Shown piece by piece: positions 17,792 to 25,501 of a DNA stretch of 64,000 nt. How positions within the stretch are numbered: the first letter of the stretch is position 1; each line of letters starts with the position of its first letter. The notes under the pieces are model-generated. The model was not told where the DNA came from and made no database searches. It saw only the letters and a list, made by a program, of their open reading frames with translations. Origin of the DNA: Corynebacterium phocae (GTDB taxonomy: Bacteria > Actinomycetota > Actinomycetes > Mycobacteriales > Mycobacteriaceae); NCBI RefSeq assembly GCF_008693075.1, contig NZ_VXKJ01000030.1, positions 62,001 to 126,000 of the forward strand, in the 5' to 3' direction. A program made the translations under genes and the position numbers.

Positions 17792-17995
17792 TAATCATAG
17801 GCTGAGCGCGAGCGCTTTTGCATGTTTTATGCGTATCTATTAAAAGGAATTTCCGCGTCGATTTCCCTTAATACCTATCAACCTGCCAAAATAGTGGGGG
17901 TGGATTCGTAGATTTTAGGTGCACTCACACAGTAATCTAAAAATGCGAGCCTGATCACAGGAAGTTCAGTTTTTACTATGAGAGGATTCAAAATT

Positions 17996-19597
17996 ATGTA
18001 CGCAAAGAAGTCTTTGGTGCTGCTGACTGCAGCTGCCACTTCTGTTTCCCTCGTAGCTTGTAGCTCCGACTCCGACTCTGACGGCGCAGCCGGCGGCAAG
18101 TCCGAGGGTGGCACAAACTACGTAACGGTTAACGGTAGTGAGCCACAGAACCCGCTTATCCCGGCCAACACCAATGAAACCGGCGGCGGGCGCATTGTAG
18201 ATTCCATCTACTCCGGCCTGGCTTACTACGACAGCGAAGGAAACGTCCACAACGAGCTGGCCGAATCCATCGACGCCAATGAGGACAACACCAAGTTCAC
18301 CGTGAAGCTCAAGGACTCCAAGTTCTCCGACGGCTCCCCGGTTACCGCCAACAACTTCGTTGACGCCTGGAACTACGCCGTGGCCAATGATTTCCGCAAC
18401 GCCTTCTTCTTCGAGCCCATCAAGGGCTACGAGGAAGGCGTGGAGTCCATGGAGGGCCTGGAGGTCATTGATGACAAGACCTTCACCATCGAGCTGGCGC
18501 AGCCCGAGGCTGACTTCCCGCTGCGTCTAGGCTACTCCGCGTACTTCCCACTGCCAGCTGAGGCCCTCGAGGACCCGGACGCATTCGGTGAGAACCCGGT
18601 CTCCAACGGCCCTTACATCCTCAAAGAGTGGAACCACAACCAGGACGCACTCCTGGTACCCAACCCGGAGTACACGGGTGAGCGGATGCCAGAAAATGAC
18701 GGCATCAAGGTGGTATTCTACGCCTCCCAGGACGCAGCCTACGCCGACCTTTTGGCCGGCAACCTGGACGTTCTAGACGCCGTTCCGGACTCCGCATTCT
18801 CCGTCTACGAGTCCGATCTGGGCGACCGCGCGGTCAACCAGGCTGCAGCCGTGTTCCAGTCCTTCACCATCCCGCAGAACCTGGAGCACTTCGAGGGCGA
18901 AGAAGGCCAGCTGCGCCGCGCCGCCATCTCCCACGCCATCGACCGTGAGGAAATCACCGAGACCATCTTCCAGGGCACCCGTACCCCGGCCTCTGACTTC
19001 ACCTCCCCGGTTGTTTCCGGATGGTCTGACAGCATTGAAGGCAATGACGTCTTGAAGTTCGACCCAGAAAAGGCCAAGGAACTCTGGGCCAAGGCTGATG
19101 AGATCAGCCCATGGTCCGGCACCTTTGCCATTGCCTACAACTCCGACGGCGGCCACCAGAGCTGGGTTGAGGCTGTAACCAACCAGCTGAAGAACAACCT
19201 GGGCATTGACGCCGAGGGCGCACCTTACCCTGACTTCAAGTCCATGCGTGATGAGATCACCAACCGCACCATCACCACCGCGTTCCGCTCCGGCTGGCAG
19301 GCAGATTACCCATCCCAGGGCAACTTCCTGGCGCCGCTGTACGCAACCGGCGCTTCCTCCAATGACGGCGATTACTCGAACCCTGAGTTCGATGCCATGC
19401 TGAAGGACGCAGCTAGCGCGGATTCCTCTGAAGCGGCGACCAAGATCTACAACGACTCCCAGAAGATCCTGTTCGAGGACCTTCCGGCTATCCCGATCTG
19501 GTACTCCAACGTCTCCGGCGGCTACTCCGAAAACGTTGACAACGTAGTCTTTGGCTGGAACTCTCAGCCTATCTACCACGAGATCACTAAGTCCTAG
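17996..19597 (+). CDS. peptide-type ABC transporter substrate-binding lipoprotein (SBP family 5), orphan
   Basis: Extracytoplasmic solute receptor of the OppA/DppA family, 533 residues from ATG 17996. This start is preferred over ATG 17978 because AGAGGA sits 9 bp before it. The lipobox is LVAC with Cys22, followed by a Ser/Asp-rich linker. The mature protein has family-5 features such as ILKEWNHNQDALLVPNPEY and AISHAIDREEI. No permease or ATPase genes adjoin, so it must deliver to a transporter encoded elsewhere. Very GC-regular codon use suggests high expression. A strong terminator follows. Confidence 0.92.
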   Translation: MYAKKSLVLLTAAATSVSLVACSSDSDSDGAAGGKSEGGTNYVTVNGSEPQNPLIPANTNETGGGRIVDSIYSGLAYYDSEGNVHNELAESIDANEDNTKFTVKLKDSKFSDGSPVTANNFVDAWNYAVANDFRNAFFFEPIKGYEEGVESMEGLEVIDDKTFTIELAQPEADFPLRLGYSAYFPLPAEALEDPDAFGENPVSNGPYILKEWNHNQDALLVPNPEYTGERMPENDGIKVVFYASQDAAYADLLAGNLDVLDAVPDSAFSVYESDLGDRAVNQAAAVFQSFTIPQNLEHFEGEEGQLRRAAISHAIDREEITETIFQGTRTPASDFTSPVVSGWSDSIEGNDVLKFDPEKAKELWAKADEISPWSGTFAIAYNSDGGHQSWVEAVTNQLKNNLGIDAEGAPYPDFKSMRDEITNRTITTAFRSGWQADYPSQGNFLAPLYATGASSNDGDYSNPEFDAMLKDAASADSSEAATKIYNDSQKILFEDLPAIPIWYSNVSGGYSENVDNVVFGWNSQPIYHEITKS

Positions 19598-19680
19598 GGC
19601 TCCTGGCTAGCCGCGGTTGTTTGCAAGCACCCCGCTGGTAGAAACGCTGCTGCGGGGTACTGCTTAGGGCCGTTGAAAGT

Positions 19681-19722
19681 AGCCAGACTCCCGCCGGAAT
19701 CTTATCCGGCGGGAGTCTGGCT
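19681..19722 (+). terminator. terminator of the peptide-binding lipoprotein gene
   Basis: A perfect 18-bp stem (19681-19698 with 19705-19722, loop ATCTTA). There is no long T-run, but the stem is exceptionally strong. A weaker hairpin ACCCCGC/GCGGGGT precedes it near 19628-19660. Confidence 0.75.
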
Positions 19723-19743
19723 GTTCGTGGAGCGCGGTTTGAA

Positions 19744-19799
19744 AAAGACCCTTTCCGGTTCCCGGGCACTAAGCCATAGGAACGTTGGAAAGGGTCTTT
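19744..19799 (-). terminator. terminator of tRNA-His
   Basis: A 13-bp stem AAAGACCCTTTCC / GGAAAGGGTCTTT with an extra inner GGTTCC/GGAAC pairing. It lies just 3' of tRNA-His on the minus strand and ends in T-rich sequence there. Confidence 0.8.
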
Positions 19800-19807
19800 A
19801 TCTACTT

Positions 19808-19884
19808 TGGGGTGGCTGACGGGGCTCGAACCCGCGACAACCAGGATCACAACCTGGTGCTCTACCAGCTGAACTACAGCCACC
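19808..19884 (-). tRNA. tRNA-His (anticodon GTG)
   Basis: Acceptor GTGGCTG/CAGCCAC with the extra 5' G(-1) typical of tRNA-His facing discriminator C. The anticodon loop is TTGTGAT and the T arm CGGGTTCGAGCCC. CCA is encoded at 19808-19810. Confidence 0.95.
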
Positions 19885-20049
19885 ATTGCCGCTTTGAAAG
19901 CAGCGATGATTAGAATAACCTACGTTGGCCAATTTGCAAAAACGCCTGGTGGAGGCCCCGGCTTTGAGCTTGTTAGCAAACCGCACCCGTGCCTAAGCTG
20001 CCCAGGAGTTGCAGATCCGGCTGCGGGGGGGGGAGGGGTGCTTGAGCAG

Positions 20050-20835
20050 TTAGCTTCCGGGGAGAAGGTCTTGGTACGCCGTGGTTACGTCTTCCTGGGT
20101 GCTTTGTGCCTGCTCGGACGTTGGCCCTTCGCCAGGGGTGAATACCGCGCGGCGGTAGTAGTCCAGCTCGCGGATGGATTCGATGATATCGGCGAGCGCG
20201 CGGTGAGACATGCCCTTTTCGGGCTGGTGGTAGTAGGCCTTGGGAAACCAACGCCGCGAGAGCTCTTTGACGGTGGAGACGTCAATCATCCGGTAGTGAA
20301 GTGCGGCATTAAGCCGGGGCATATGCGCGCGGATGAAGGAGCGGTCGGTGGCAATAGAATTGCCCGCCAGGGGGGCGGGGTGCTCCGGGGAGCAATGTTG
20401 CGCAATCAGCGCCAGGACGGCGTCCTCTGCCTCTGCGAGGCTAACGGTGGAGGCTCTGATGGCCTCGGTTAGGCCGCTGGAGTCGTGCATCTGCGTCACA
20501 AAGCTATCCATGCGGGAGAGCTCTTCTTCGGTCGCGTGGACTACCAGGTCAATTCCCTCACCAATGATCCCCAGGTTGCCATCGGTAATTATCGCGGCTA
20601 CTTCCACGATTGCATGCTCGTCCGGGTTGAGCCCCGTCATCTCCAGGTCGATCCAGACAATCCGGTCGTGCTTTGCCGGGATTACGTGCGCTGCAGCCAT
20701 GTCAGGCGCTGCGGCCATGTCAGGCGTCGCGGTGCTTTCGTGCGCTGCAGCCATGTCAGGCGTCGCGGTGCTTTCGTGCGCTGCGGCCGGCTCGGGTGGG
20801 CAAGTGTGGTTGGTGGCGGTGTCATTTGAGGTCAT
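20050..20835 (-). CDS. orn: oligoribonuclease with repetitive N-terminal extension
   Basis: A 3'-5' exonuclease that finishes RNA decay by degrading 2-5-mers, including the pGpG type. The DEDDh residues are all present: Asp63 and Glu65 (WIDLEMTGL), Asp164 (IATDRSFI), His211 and Asp216 (SHRALADI). Orn is usually about 180-215 residues and begins close to the [13 protein letters not shown] segment. Here, at 261 residues, about 55 extra N-terminal residues consist of [16 protein letters not shown] repeats encoded by 36- and 18-bp DNA repeats. Translation may begin inside the repeats (several in-frame ATGs); no good ribosome site marks the true start. Confidence 0.93.
   Translation of the reverse strand: MTSNDTATNHTCPPEPAAAHESTATPDMAAAHESTATPDMAAAPDMAAAHVIPAKHDRIVWIDLEMTGLNPDEHAIVEVAAIITDGNLGIIGEGIDLVVHATEEELSRMDSFVTQMHDSSGLTEAIRASTVSLAEAEDAVLALIAQHCSPEHPAPLAGNSIATDRSFIRAHMPRLNAALHYRMIDVSTVKELSRRWFPKAYYHQPEKGMSHRALADIIESIRELDYYRRAVFTPGEGPTSEQAQSTQEDVTTAYQDLLPGS
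20689..20790 (-). repeat. 18/36-bp tandem repeat at the 5' end of orn
   Basis: A 36-bp unit begins at 20725 and 20761 with exact period 36. Two shorter 18-bp units (ending CATGTCAGG on the + strand) start at 20689 and 20707. All are in frame and each contains an ATG on the coding strand. Confidence 0.85.
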
Positions 20836-21099
20836 GCCTCATCATTGTAGTACCCGGCCGGGGTGGCGCTGCGTGCCCCCAAAAGTGGCGGAAAGTGGAA
20901 AAAATTTTGCGGGCGCAGGTCAGTGGGTTTTATGGACGTACCCAGCTATTTCTGTCGTTCAACCGAATTTGGGGTCTGTGTCCCACCGAAAAAAGTTAGT
21001 GATTCGATTCACAAGGCCTGCGCCAGTAGGGCATGATATATAGCAATCATTCTAACCCAACTTGAGTTCCATCTCTCTCCTTAAGAAAGGCCCCAAACC

Positions 21100-22608
21100 A
21101 TGACAGGATTTATCGATGCCCTCAACGGCATCATCTGGTCCCCGCCCCTGGTGTTCCTGTGCTTGGCCGCTGGTGTGTATTTCACCGTCGCCACGAGGTT
21201 CCTGCAGATCCGCTGCATTCCCGACATGATCGCCCAGCTGCGAAATGGTGAAAGCTCCGATAACGGCGTGTCCTCCTTCCAGTCGCTGATGATCTCCCTG
21301 GCCGGGCGTGTGGGCGTCGGCAACATCGCCGGCGTGTCCACCGCCATCGCCTTCGGCGGCCCCGGCGCCGTGTTCTGGATGTGGACCGTGGCCCTGCTGG
21401 GTTCTTCCACCTCGTTCATCGAATGTACGCTGGCGCAGATTTACAAAGAGCAAGACGTGGATACCGGCGAATACCGCGGTGGCCCTGCCTACTACATTGA
21501 GAAGGCCTACAAGCACACCAAGGCTGCTCCCTTCATGCTGGGCTACGGCATTGTGTTCGCTGTCTCCATGATTTTGGCAACCAGCTACTTCCTGCCCGGC
21601 ATCCAGGCCAACGGCGTATCCGCTGCCATGGAAAACGCCTGGGGAATCGACGTAGTGTGGAGCACCCTGGTGCTAGCTGTCATCCTTGCCATCATCGTTA
21701 TCGGCGGTGTCAAGCGCATTGCAAACTTTGCCTCCCTGGTGGTCCCGGTCATGGCAGTTATCTACATCATCATCGCGCTGATCATCTTCTTCGCTAACTT
21801 CTCCGAAATCCCCCGCGTATTTGGCCTCATCTTTGGCTCCGCCTTCAACTTGAACTCCGCACTGTCCGGCATGCTGGGTGCCGCCATCATGTGGGGCGTT
21901 ATGCGTGGTATCTACTCCAACGAAGCCGGGCAGGGCACCGGCCCGCAGTCCGCAGCTGCCGCTGAGGTTTCTCACCCAGCCAAGCAGGGCTTTGTCCAGG
22001 CCTTCGCCGTCTACATCGATACCCTGTTCATCTGTACCGCAACCGCCTTCATCGTTATCTCCACAGACATGTACCGCGTGTTCGAGGGCGGCTCTGAAGA
22101 CGGCGTCGTCCGGTACCAGGGCGCGCTTCCTTCCGACGTGGCAGTTGGTCCTGGCTTTGTTCAGGCGGGCATGGACACCCTCTTCCACGGCCTGGGTTCT
22201 TCCTTCGTGGCCGTGGCCATTGCCTTCTTCGCCTTCACCACCGTCTTGGCCTACTACTACATGGCAGAGACCAACCTGGCCTACTTCAACCGCTGGATGA
22301 AGTCGCGCACCGCACGCCGTGGCGTGGTTTGGGCACTGCGCGTGCTGATCATCGTCTCCGTCATTGTTGGCGGCACCACCTCTCCGGGTGCTGCGTGGGC
22401 ACTGGGCGATATCGGCGTGGGCGCCACCGCCTGGCTCAACATCATTGCCATTCTCTTCCTGCAGGTGCCAGCTCTCAAGGCTCTGCGTGACTACGAGTCG
22501 CAAAAGGGTGTGGGAATGGACCCACAGTTTGACCCAATCAAGCTGGGCATCAAGAACGCTGACTTCTGGGAGCGCCGTACCGCTTCTTTGCGGGCGCAGG
22601 TTAAGTAA
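21100..22608 (+). CDS. sodium/alanine (AGCS family) symporter
   Basis: A 502-residue inner-membrane amino-acid carrier driven by sodium. The family signature is plain (SLAGRVGVGNIAGVSTAI, then GGPGAVFWMW, NEAGQGTGP and FAFTTVLAYYYMAE), with about ten or eleven membrane segments. Alanine, glycine or glutamine are the usual substrates; which one cannot be told. It starts at ATG 21100 with AAGAAAGG upstream. The 264-bp region before it (20836-21099) shows a possible -10 (GATATAT near 21034) and no gene. A shared hairpin separates it from cmrA. Confidence 0.92.
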   Translation: MTGFIDALNGIIWSPPLVFLCLAAGVYFTVATRFLQIRCIPDMIAQLRNGESSDNGVSSFQSLMISLAGRVGVGNIAGVSTAIAFGGPGAVFWMWTVALLGSSTSFIECTLAQIYKEQDVDTGEYRGGPAYYIEKAYKHTKAAPFMLGYGIVFAVSMILATSYFLPGIQANGVSAAMENAWGIDVVWSTLVLAVILAIIVIGGVKRIANFASLVVPVMAVIYIIIALIIFFANFSEIPRVFGLIFGSAFNLNSALSGMLGAAIMWGVMRGIYSNEAGQGTGPQSAAAAEVSHPAKQGFVQAFAVYIDTLFICTATAFIVISTDMYRVFEGGSEDGVVRYQGALPSDVAVGPGFVQAGMDTLFHGLGSSFVAVAIAFFAFTTVLAYYYMAETNLAYFNRWMKSRTARRGVVWALRVLIIVSVIVGGTTSPGAAWALGDIGVGATAWLNIIAILFLQVPALKALRDYESQKGVGMDPQFDPIKLGIKNADFWERRTASLRAQVK

Positions 22609-22620
22609 CCAGCTATAAAA

Positions 22621-22661
22621 AATTCCCCGGTCACCTTAAACGCTAGGTGGCCGGGGATTTT
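22621..22661. terminator. bidirectional terminator between the AGCS symporter and cmrA
   Basis: A stem AATTCCCCGGTCACC / GGTGGCCGGGGATTT with one mismatch, A-rich on the left and T-rich on the right, so it can serve both convergent genes. Confidence 0.85.
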
Positions 22662-22665
22662 TGCG

Positions 22666-23475
22666 CTATCCCATCTTGGCGTAGAAACTGCCTATCAGCG
22701 GCGCGGTGAGCGCGGTGGGAAGGACCAGCCCGGCCAGGTTCATGGCCTTGCCCAAGGGCCCTGGTACTACGCGGCGCTGGTTGCGCTCCATGGCCTCCAG
22801 GGTTTCCTTAGAGCAGGATTCATAGGTGGTCCAGAAGAAATCCGGAACAACCTTATCCACAATGCTTTGTTCCTCTTCCGGCACCACGGCCTCCCGTACG
22901 GGGCCCGGGGCAAGGAGAGTGCAGCTAATCCCGCTGCGTTTGAGCTCGTAGTGCAGGGCCTCGGTGAAGGCGTTGACGCCGGCCTTGGTGAACACGTAGG
23001 TGGCGTTGTTGGGGATGGGCACATTCCCGGCCGCGGAGCCCACGTTGCAGATGGCGCCTTTGCGCCGGGGCAGCATCTGCTCCAGCGCCGCGCGGGTTAG
23101 GCGGTGTACGGCCTCCGCGTTGAGCGCGAACTGGTTGGTTTCGTAGTCCCAGTCCTGGTCCATGAATTTGCCAAAGCTAGCAATGCCGGCGGAGTTGATG
23201 ATGATGGAGATTTCGCGCCCCGCCATGTGCTCAATGAGCCGGTCAACGTCCGCCGGTTTGGACAGGTCCGCAGCAAACACTTCCGATACCGCCCCCAGCT
23301 CCCGCAGCTGCGCCGCCACGGTTTCTAGCACTTCCTCCCGGCGTGCGACCAAGATGGTGTTGTAGCCACGCTTGGCAAGGTCAAAAGCCATGGCTTTACC
23401 GATTCCTTGGGAAGCGCCGGTAATGAGTGCGAAGGAGTTATCGCTGGGAGCCGGAAGCCCCTTAGTTTTTGCCAT
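22666..23475 (-). CDS. cmrA: mycolate (3-oxo) reductase, SDR family
   Basis: A short-chain dehydrogenase of 269 residues. It has TGASQGIG at 19-26, NSAG at 94-97, Ser147 and the catalytic pair Tyr160xxxLys164 (TYVFTKAG), with a hydrophobic C-terminal segment (AGLVLPTALTAPLIGSFYAKMG). Length, sequence style and closeness to orn match the mycobacterial Rv2509 / corynebacterial CmrA locus, whose product reduces the keto group of newly condensed mycolic acid. I assign it on that basis. It is transcribed alone, towards the shared terminator. Confidence 0.8.
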   Translation of the reverse strand: MAKTKGLPAPSDNSFALITGASQGIGKAMAFDLAKRGYNTILVARREEVLETVAAQLRELGAVSEVFAADLSKPADVDRLIEHMAGREISIIINSAGIASFGKFMDQDWDYETNQFALNAEAVHRLTRAALEQMLPRRKGAICNVGSAAGNVPIPNNATYVFTKAGVNAFTEALHYELKRSGISCTLLAPGPVREAVVPEEEQSIVDKVVPDFFWTTYESCSKETLEAMERNQRRVVPGPLGKAMNLAGLVLPTALTAPLIGSFYAKMG

Positions 23476-23547
23476 TGTGGTGATCCTTTCGCGGTCGGGG
23501 TGGTTATTTCTTCAAAGCCTAGCCCACTGGCCCGGCGGGAGGGCATA

Positions 23548-23742
23548 ATGGTGGGCATGACTAACCGATTAACTCGTTCTTCTTCCGACTCCATGATTGC
23601 CGGCGTGTGTGGTGGTATTGCCCACTACGCGGGAATTGACCCCACGATAGTCCGCGTGGCTTTCGTGGCAGCCACTGTGATGGGATTTTCCGGCCTCTTC
23701 GCCTACATCATCTTGGCAATAGTTATGCCCAAGGATCAGTAG
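23548..23742 (+). CDS. PspC domain small membrane protein
   Basis: A protein of 64 residues made almost entirely of one PspC domain: basic TRSSSDSMIAGVCGGIAHYAG, then a hydrophobic hairpin (VRVAFVAATVMGFSGLFAYIILAIVMP). ATG 23548 is preferred since GGAGG lies 5 bp upstream; ATG 23557 would give the shorter MTNRLTRS start. PspC domains sense envelope stress in other bacteria; here no PspA-like partner is visible. The gene is isolated between cmrA and the cutinase gene. Confidence 0.85.
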   Translation: MVGMTNRLTRSSSDSMIAGVCGGIAHYAGIDPTIVRVAFVAATVMGFSGLFAYIILAIVMPKDQ

Positions 23743-23859
23743 CGCGCCTCAAGCTGCGGCTGCGCCGGGGCTGTTAGTTGGGTGTTTCTACCGGGGTTCG
23801 TGGTTGGCGTTATCAGCGCTGGCATACCGAAGGTGGGTGGGGCACCGCAGGGCGCCGGC

Positions 23860-25287
23860 TTAGAAGGTGGTTTCACGGCGCTGGCCGGCCAGGACCCCGG
23901 CGGTAACTTCTTCTAACCAGGAATCCGCGTAGGCGGAACCTAAGCGGCCATTAACGTAGAAGCCGTGGCGGAAGTACGTCATGTGCGCGTAGCCAAATTT
24001 GCCCGCCACCTCGAAGGTTTCATCGCGTGGGAAATCAGCGGTGGCGTGTTGCAAGACCGCGCGCACCCACTCCTGGCGGGCTTGTTCCGGCGTAGTTAGC
24101 TGCGGCGCCAGGTGCAGGTGGAATAGCTGCCAGTACAAACTCTCTGCCGCTGCAAAGGCCCGGATGCCCTCAACTACCACGCCGCCCCAGTTTCCCACGT
24201 GGGGCTCCGCTGCGGTAGCGGCCTCCACGAGGTACTTGTTCGAGGCCCCTTCGTAGGCCAGCTCGGGTAGGGCGTTGACAATGGCGCGCCCCAGCAGCGT
24301 GGCCACATCCCCGTTTTTGGTTAGCACCGCGTGGAACCCCAGAATCTCCTCCACGCTGGCAATGAGAGCGGGCAGCTGGAGCAGCCCGTAGCCGTTGCGG
24401 CGCAGCTGTTCTTCCGATACCCCGCCGTTGCTCAGGGCCGCTATCAGTTGGCCGCTGGTGGAGTCCACCGGACCCGTCCACTCCACCCGGTTGGCGTAGC
24501 CTGCCACGTCCTGGATGACACTGCCGGTGGGGGTGGAACATGCCATGTCCCGGCTATCGCAGAGGGAAAGCACTTTGCCCCGGAGGTTGTGGAAACTCCC
24601 AGGCCGTGCGCCTGTCATGCCGCTGCGGCCGGGAAGAACCCCCGTTCCGCCGCCGTTGATAATCTCCCCGCCTGCGGCCATCACTCCGGGCGGGACGGGG
24701 CCGTAGAGGACCGTTGGTTGCGGCGGAGTGGCTGGTGCGGGTGCGCCGGTTTCCGATCTGCCCGGGTCCGCCACCACCACGACTGCCGCGACGTTGTCCG
24801 GAGCCACCCCGGAGACTTCCCCGGCGGAGACCCGTGCCGCCAGGTCCCCGGCCACGGCGGCGCCCTGGGAGTACCCGATGAGGACAAACTTGGTGTCCGG
24901 GCACCAGTGCGCCACGGTTTCCAATTCCCGCTGGCCCGCCTCCACACCAAGCAGTACCGACTCGCCGTAGGTGTGGCCCTCATTGCCCAGACTGGTGGGG
25001 GAGAAGGCAGATACCCGGCCCAAGGAAGCGGGGTAAGGGATATTCATGGCGCCCACCGCGTTGGCGCCGAACTTCTCCTGCAGGCGCTCGCCCGGGTTCC
25101 ACAGATCAAAGAGCAAGTGCGCCGGTAGATCGTGTGACGCGGAGCTAGAAAAGCCCGTTCCGGCGGCCTGGACTACGTGAACCGGGTGGCACGCGCGGGG
25201 CAGCACCGCCTGTGCCTGGGCCGGTGGGGCAACAAAAGGCAGTGCGCAGACCAGCGCGACCAGGCGGGCAACGGTGGAACTTGACAC
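23860..25287 (-). CDS. secreted cutinase-family serine hydrolase
   Basis: A 475-residue exported alpha/beta hydrolase. GTG 25287 is chosen as start: GGAGAAGG precedes it, a signal peptide follows (cleavage near APPAQA), and an earlier start would run through tRNA-Arg. The cutinase domain spans about 35-290 with nucleophile Ser140 in the GYSQG box. An additional 185-residue helical C-terminal part lacks a recognised domain. Members in mycolate-containing bacteria act on lipids or esters in the cell envelope; the substrate here is not known. It is longer than single-domain cutinases (about 220). Confidence 0.85.
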   Translation of the reverse strand: MSSSTVARLVALVCALPFVAPPAQAQAVLPRACHPVHVVQAAGTGFSSSASHDLPAHLLFDLWNPGERLQEKFGANAVGAMNIPYPASLGRVSAFSPTSLGNEGHTYGESVLLGVEAGQRELETVAHWCPDTKFVLIGYSQGAAVAGDLAARVSAGEVSGVAPDNVAAVVVVADPGRSETGAPAPATPPQPTVLYGPVPPGVMAAGGEIINGGGTGVLPGRSGMTGARPGSFHNLRGKVLSLCDSRDMACSTPTGSVIQDVAGYANRVEWTGPVDSTSGQLIAALSNGGVSEEQLRRNGYGLLQLPALIASVEEILGFHAVLTKNGDVATLLGRAIVNALPELAYEGASNKYLVEAATAAEPHVGNWGGVVVEGIRAFAAAESLYWQLFHLHLAPQLTTPEQARQEWVRAVLQHATADFPRDETFEVAGKFGYAHMTYFRHGFYVNGRLGSAYADSWLEEVTAGVLAGQRRETTF

Positions 25288-25345
25288 AATCCTTCTCCGA
25301 AATCCCTGGCCTTCTAACACAAGCAAAACCACTGCTTGACCTGTG

Positions 25346-25418
25346 TGCCCCCAGCAGGACTCGAACCCGCGACACATGGGGTAGAAACCCACTGCTCTAT
25401 CCGCTGAGCTATGGAGGC
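25346..25418 (-). tRNA. tRNA-Arg (anticodon TCT)
   Basis: A 73-nt cloverleaf with acceptor GCCTCCA/TGGGGGC, anticodon loop TTTCTAC and T arm CGGGTTCGAGTCCTG; discriminator A. CCA is not fully encoded. It decodes AGA. It lies between the divergently arranged cutinase and CopD-CtaG genes. Confidence 0.93.
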
Positions 25419-25501
25419 TTTCCGCGCACCAATGAAACTGCGCGACGGGTAAATATATTACACGTTTGGAGATTACATTCACCTACCCGGAGGGAAGTAG
25501 A

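Noticed and set aside
18773..19579. Long antisense open frame under the peptide-binding lipoprotein gene
   Set aside because: A product of strongly biased codon use on the + strand; no start signals and no domain.
21673..22503. Antisense open frame in the AGCS symporter gene
   Set aside because: His/Asp/Gly-rich shadow sequence without domain or ribosome site.
25288..25482. Longer N-terminus for the cutinase-family protein
   Set aside because: It would be translated through tRNA-Arg; GTG 25287 has a good ribosome site and is followed by a signal peptide.
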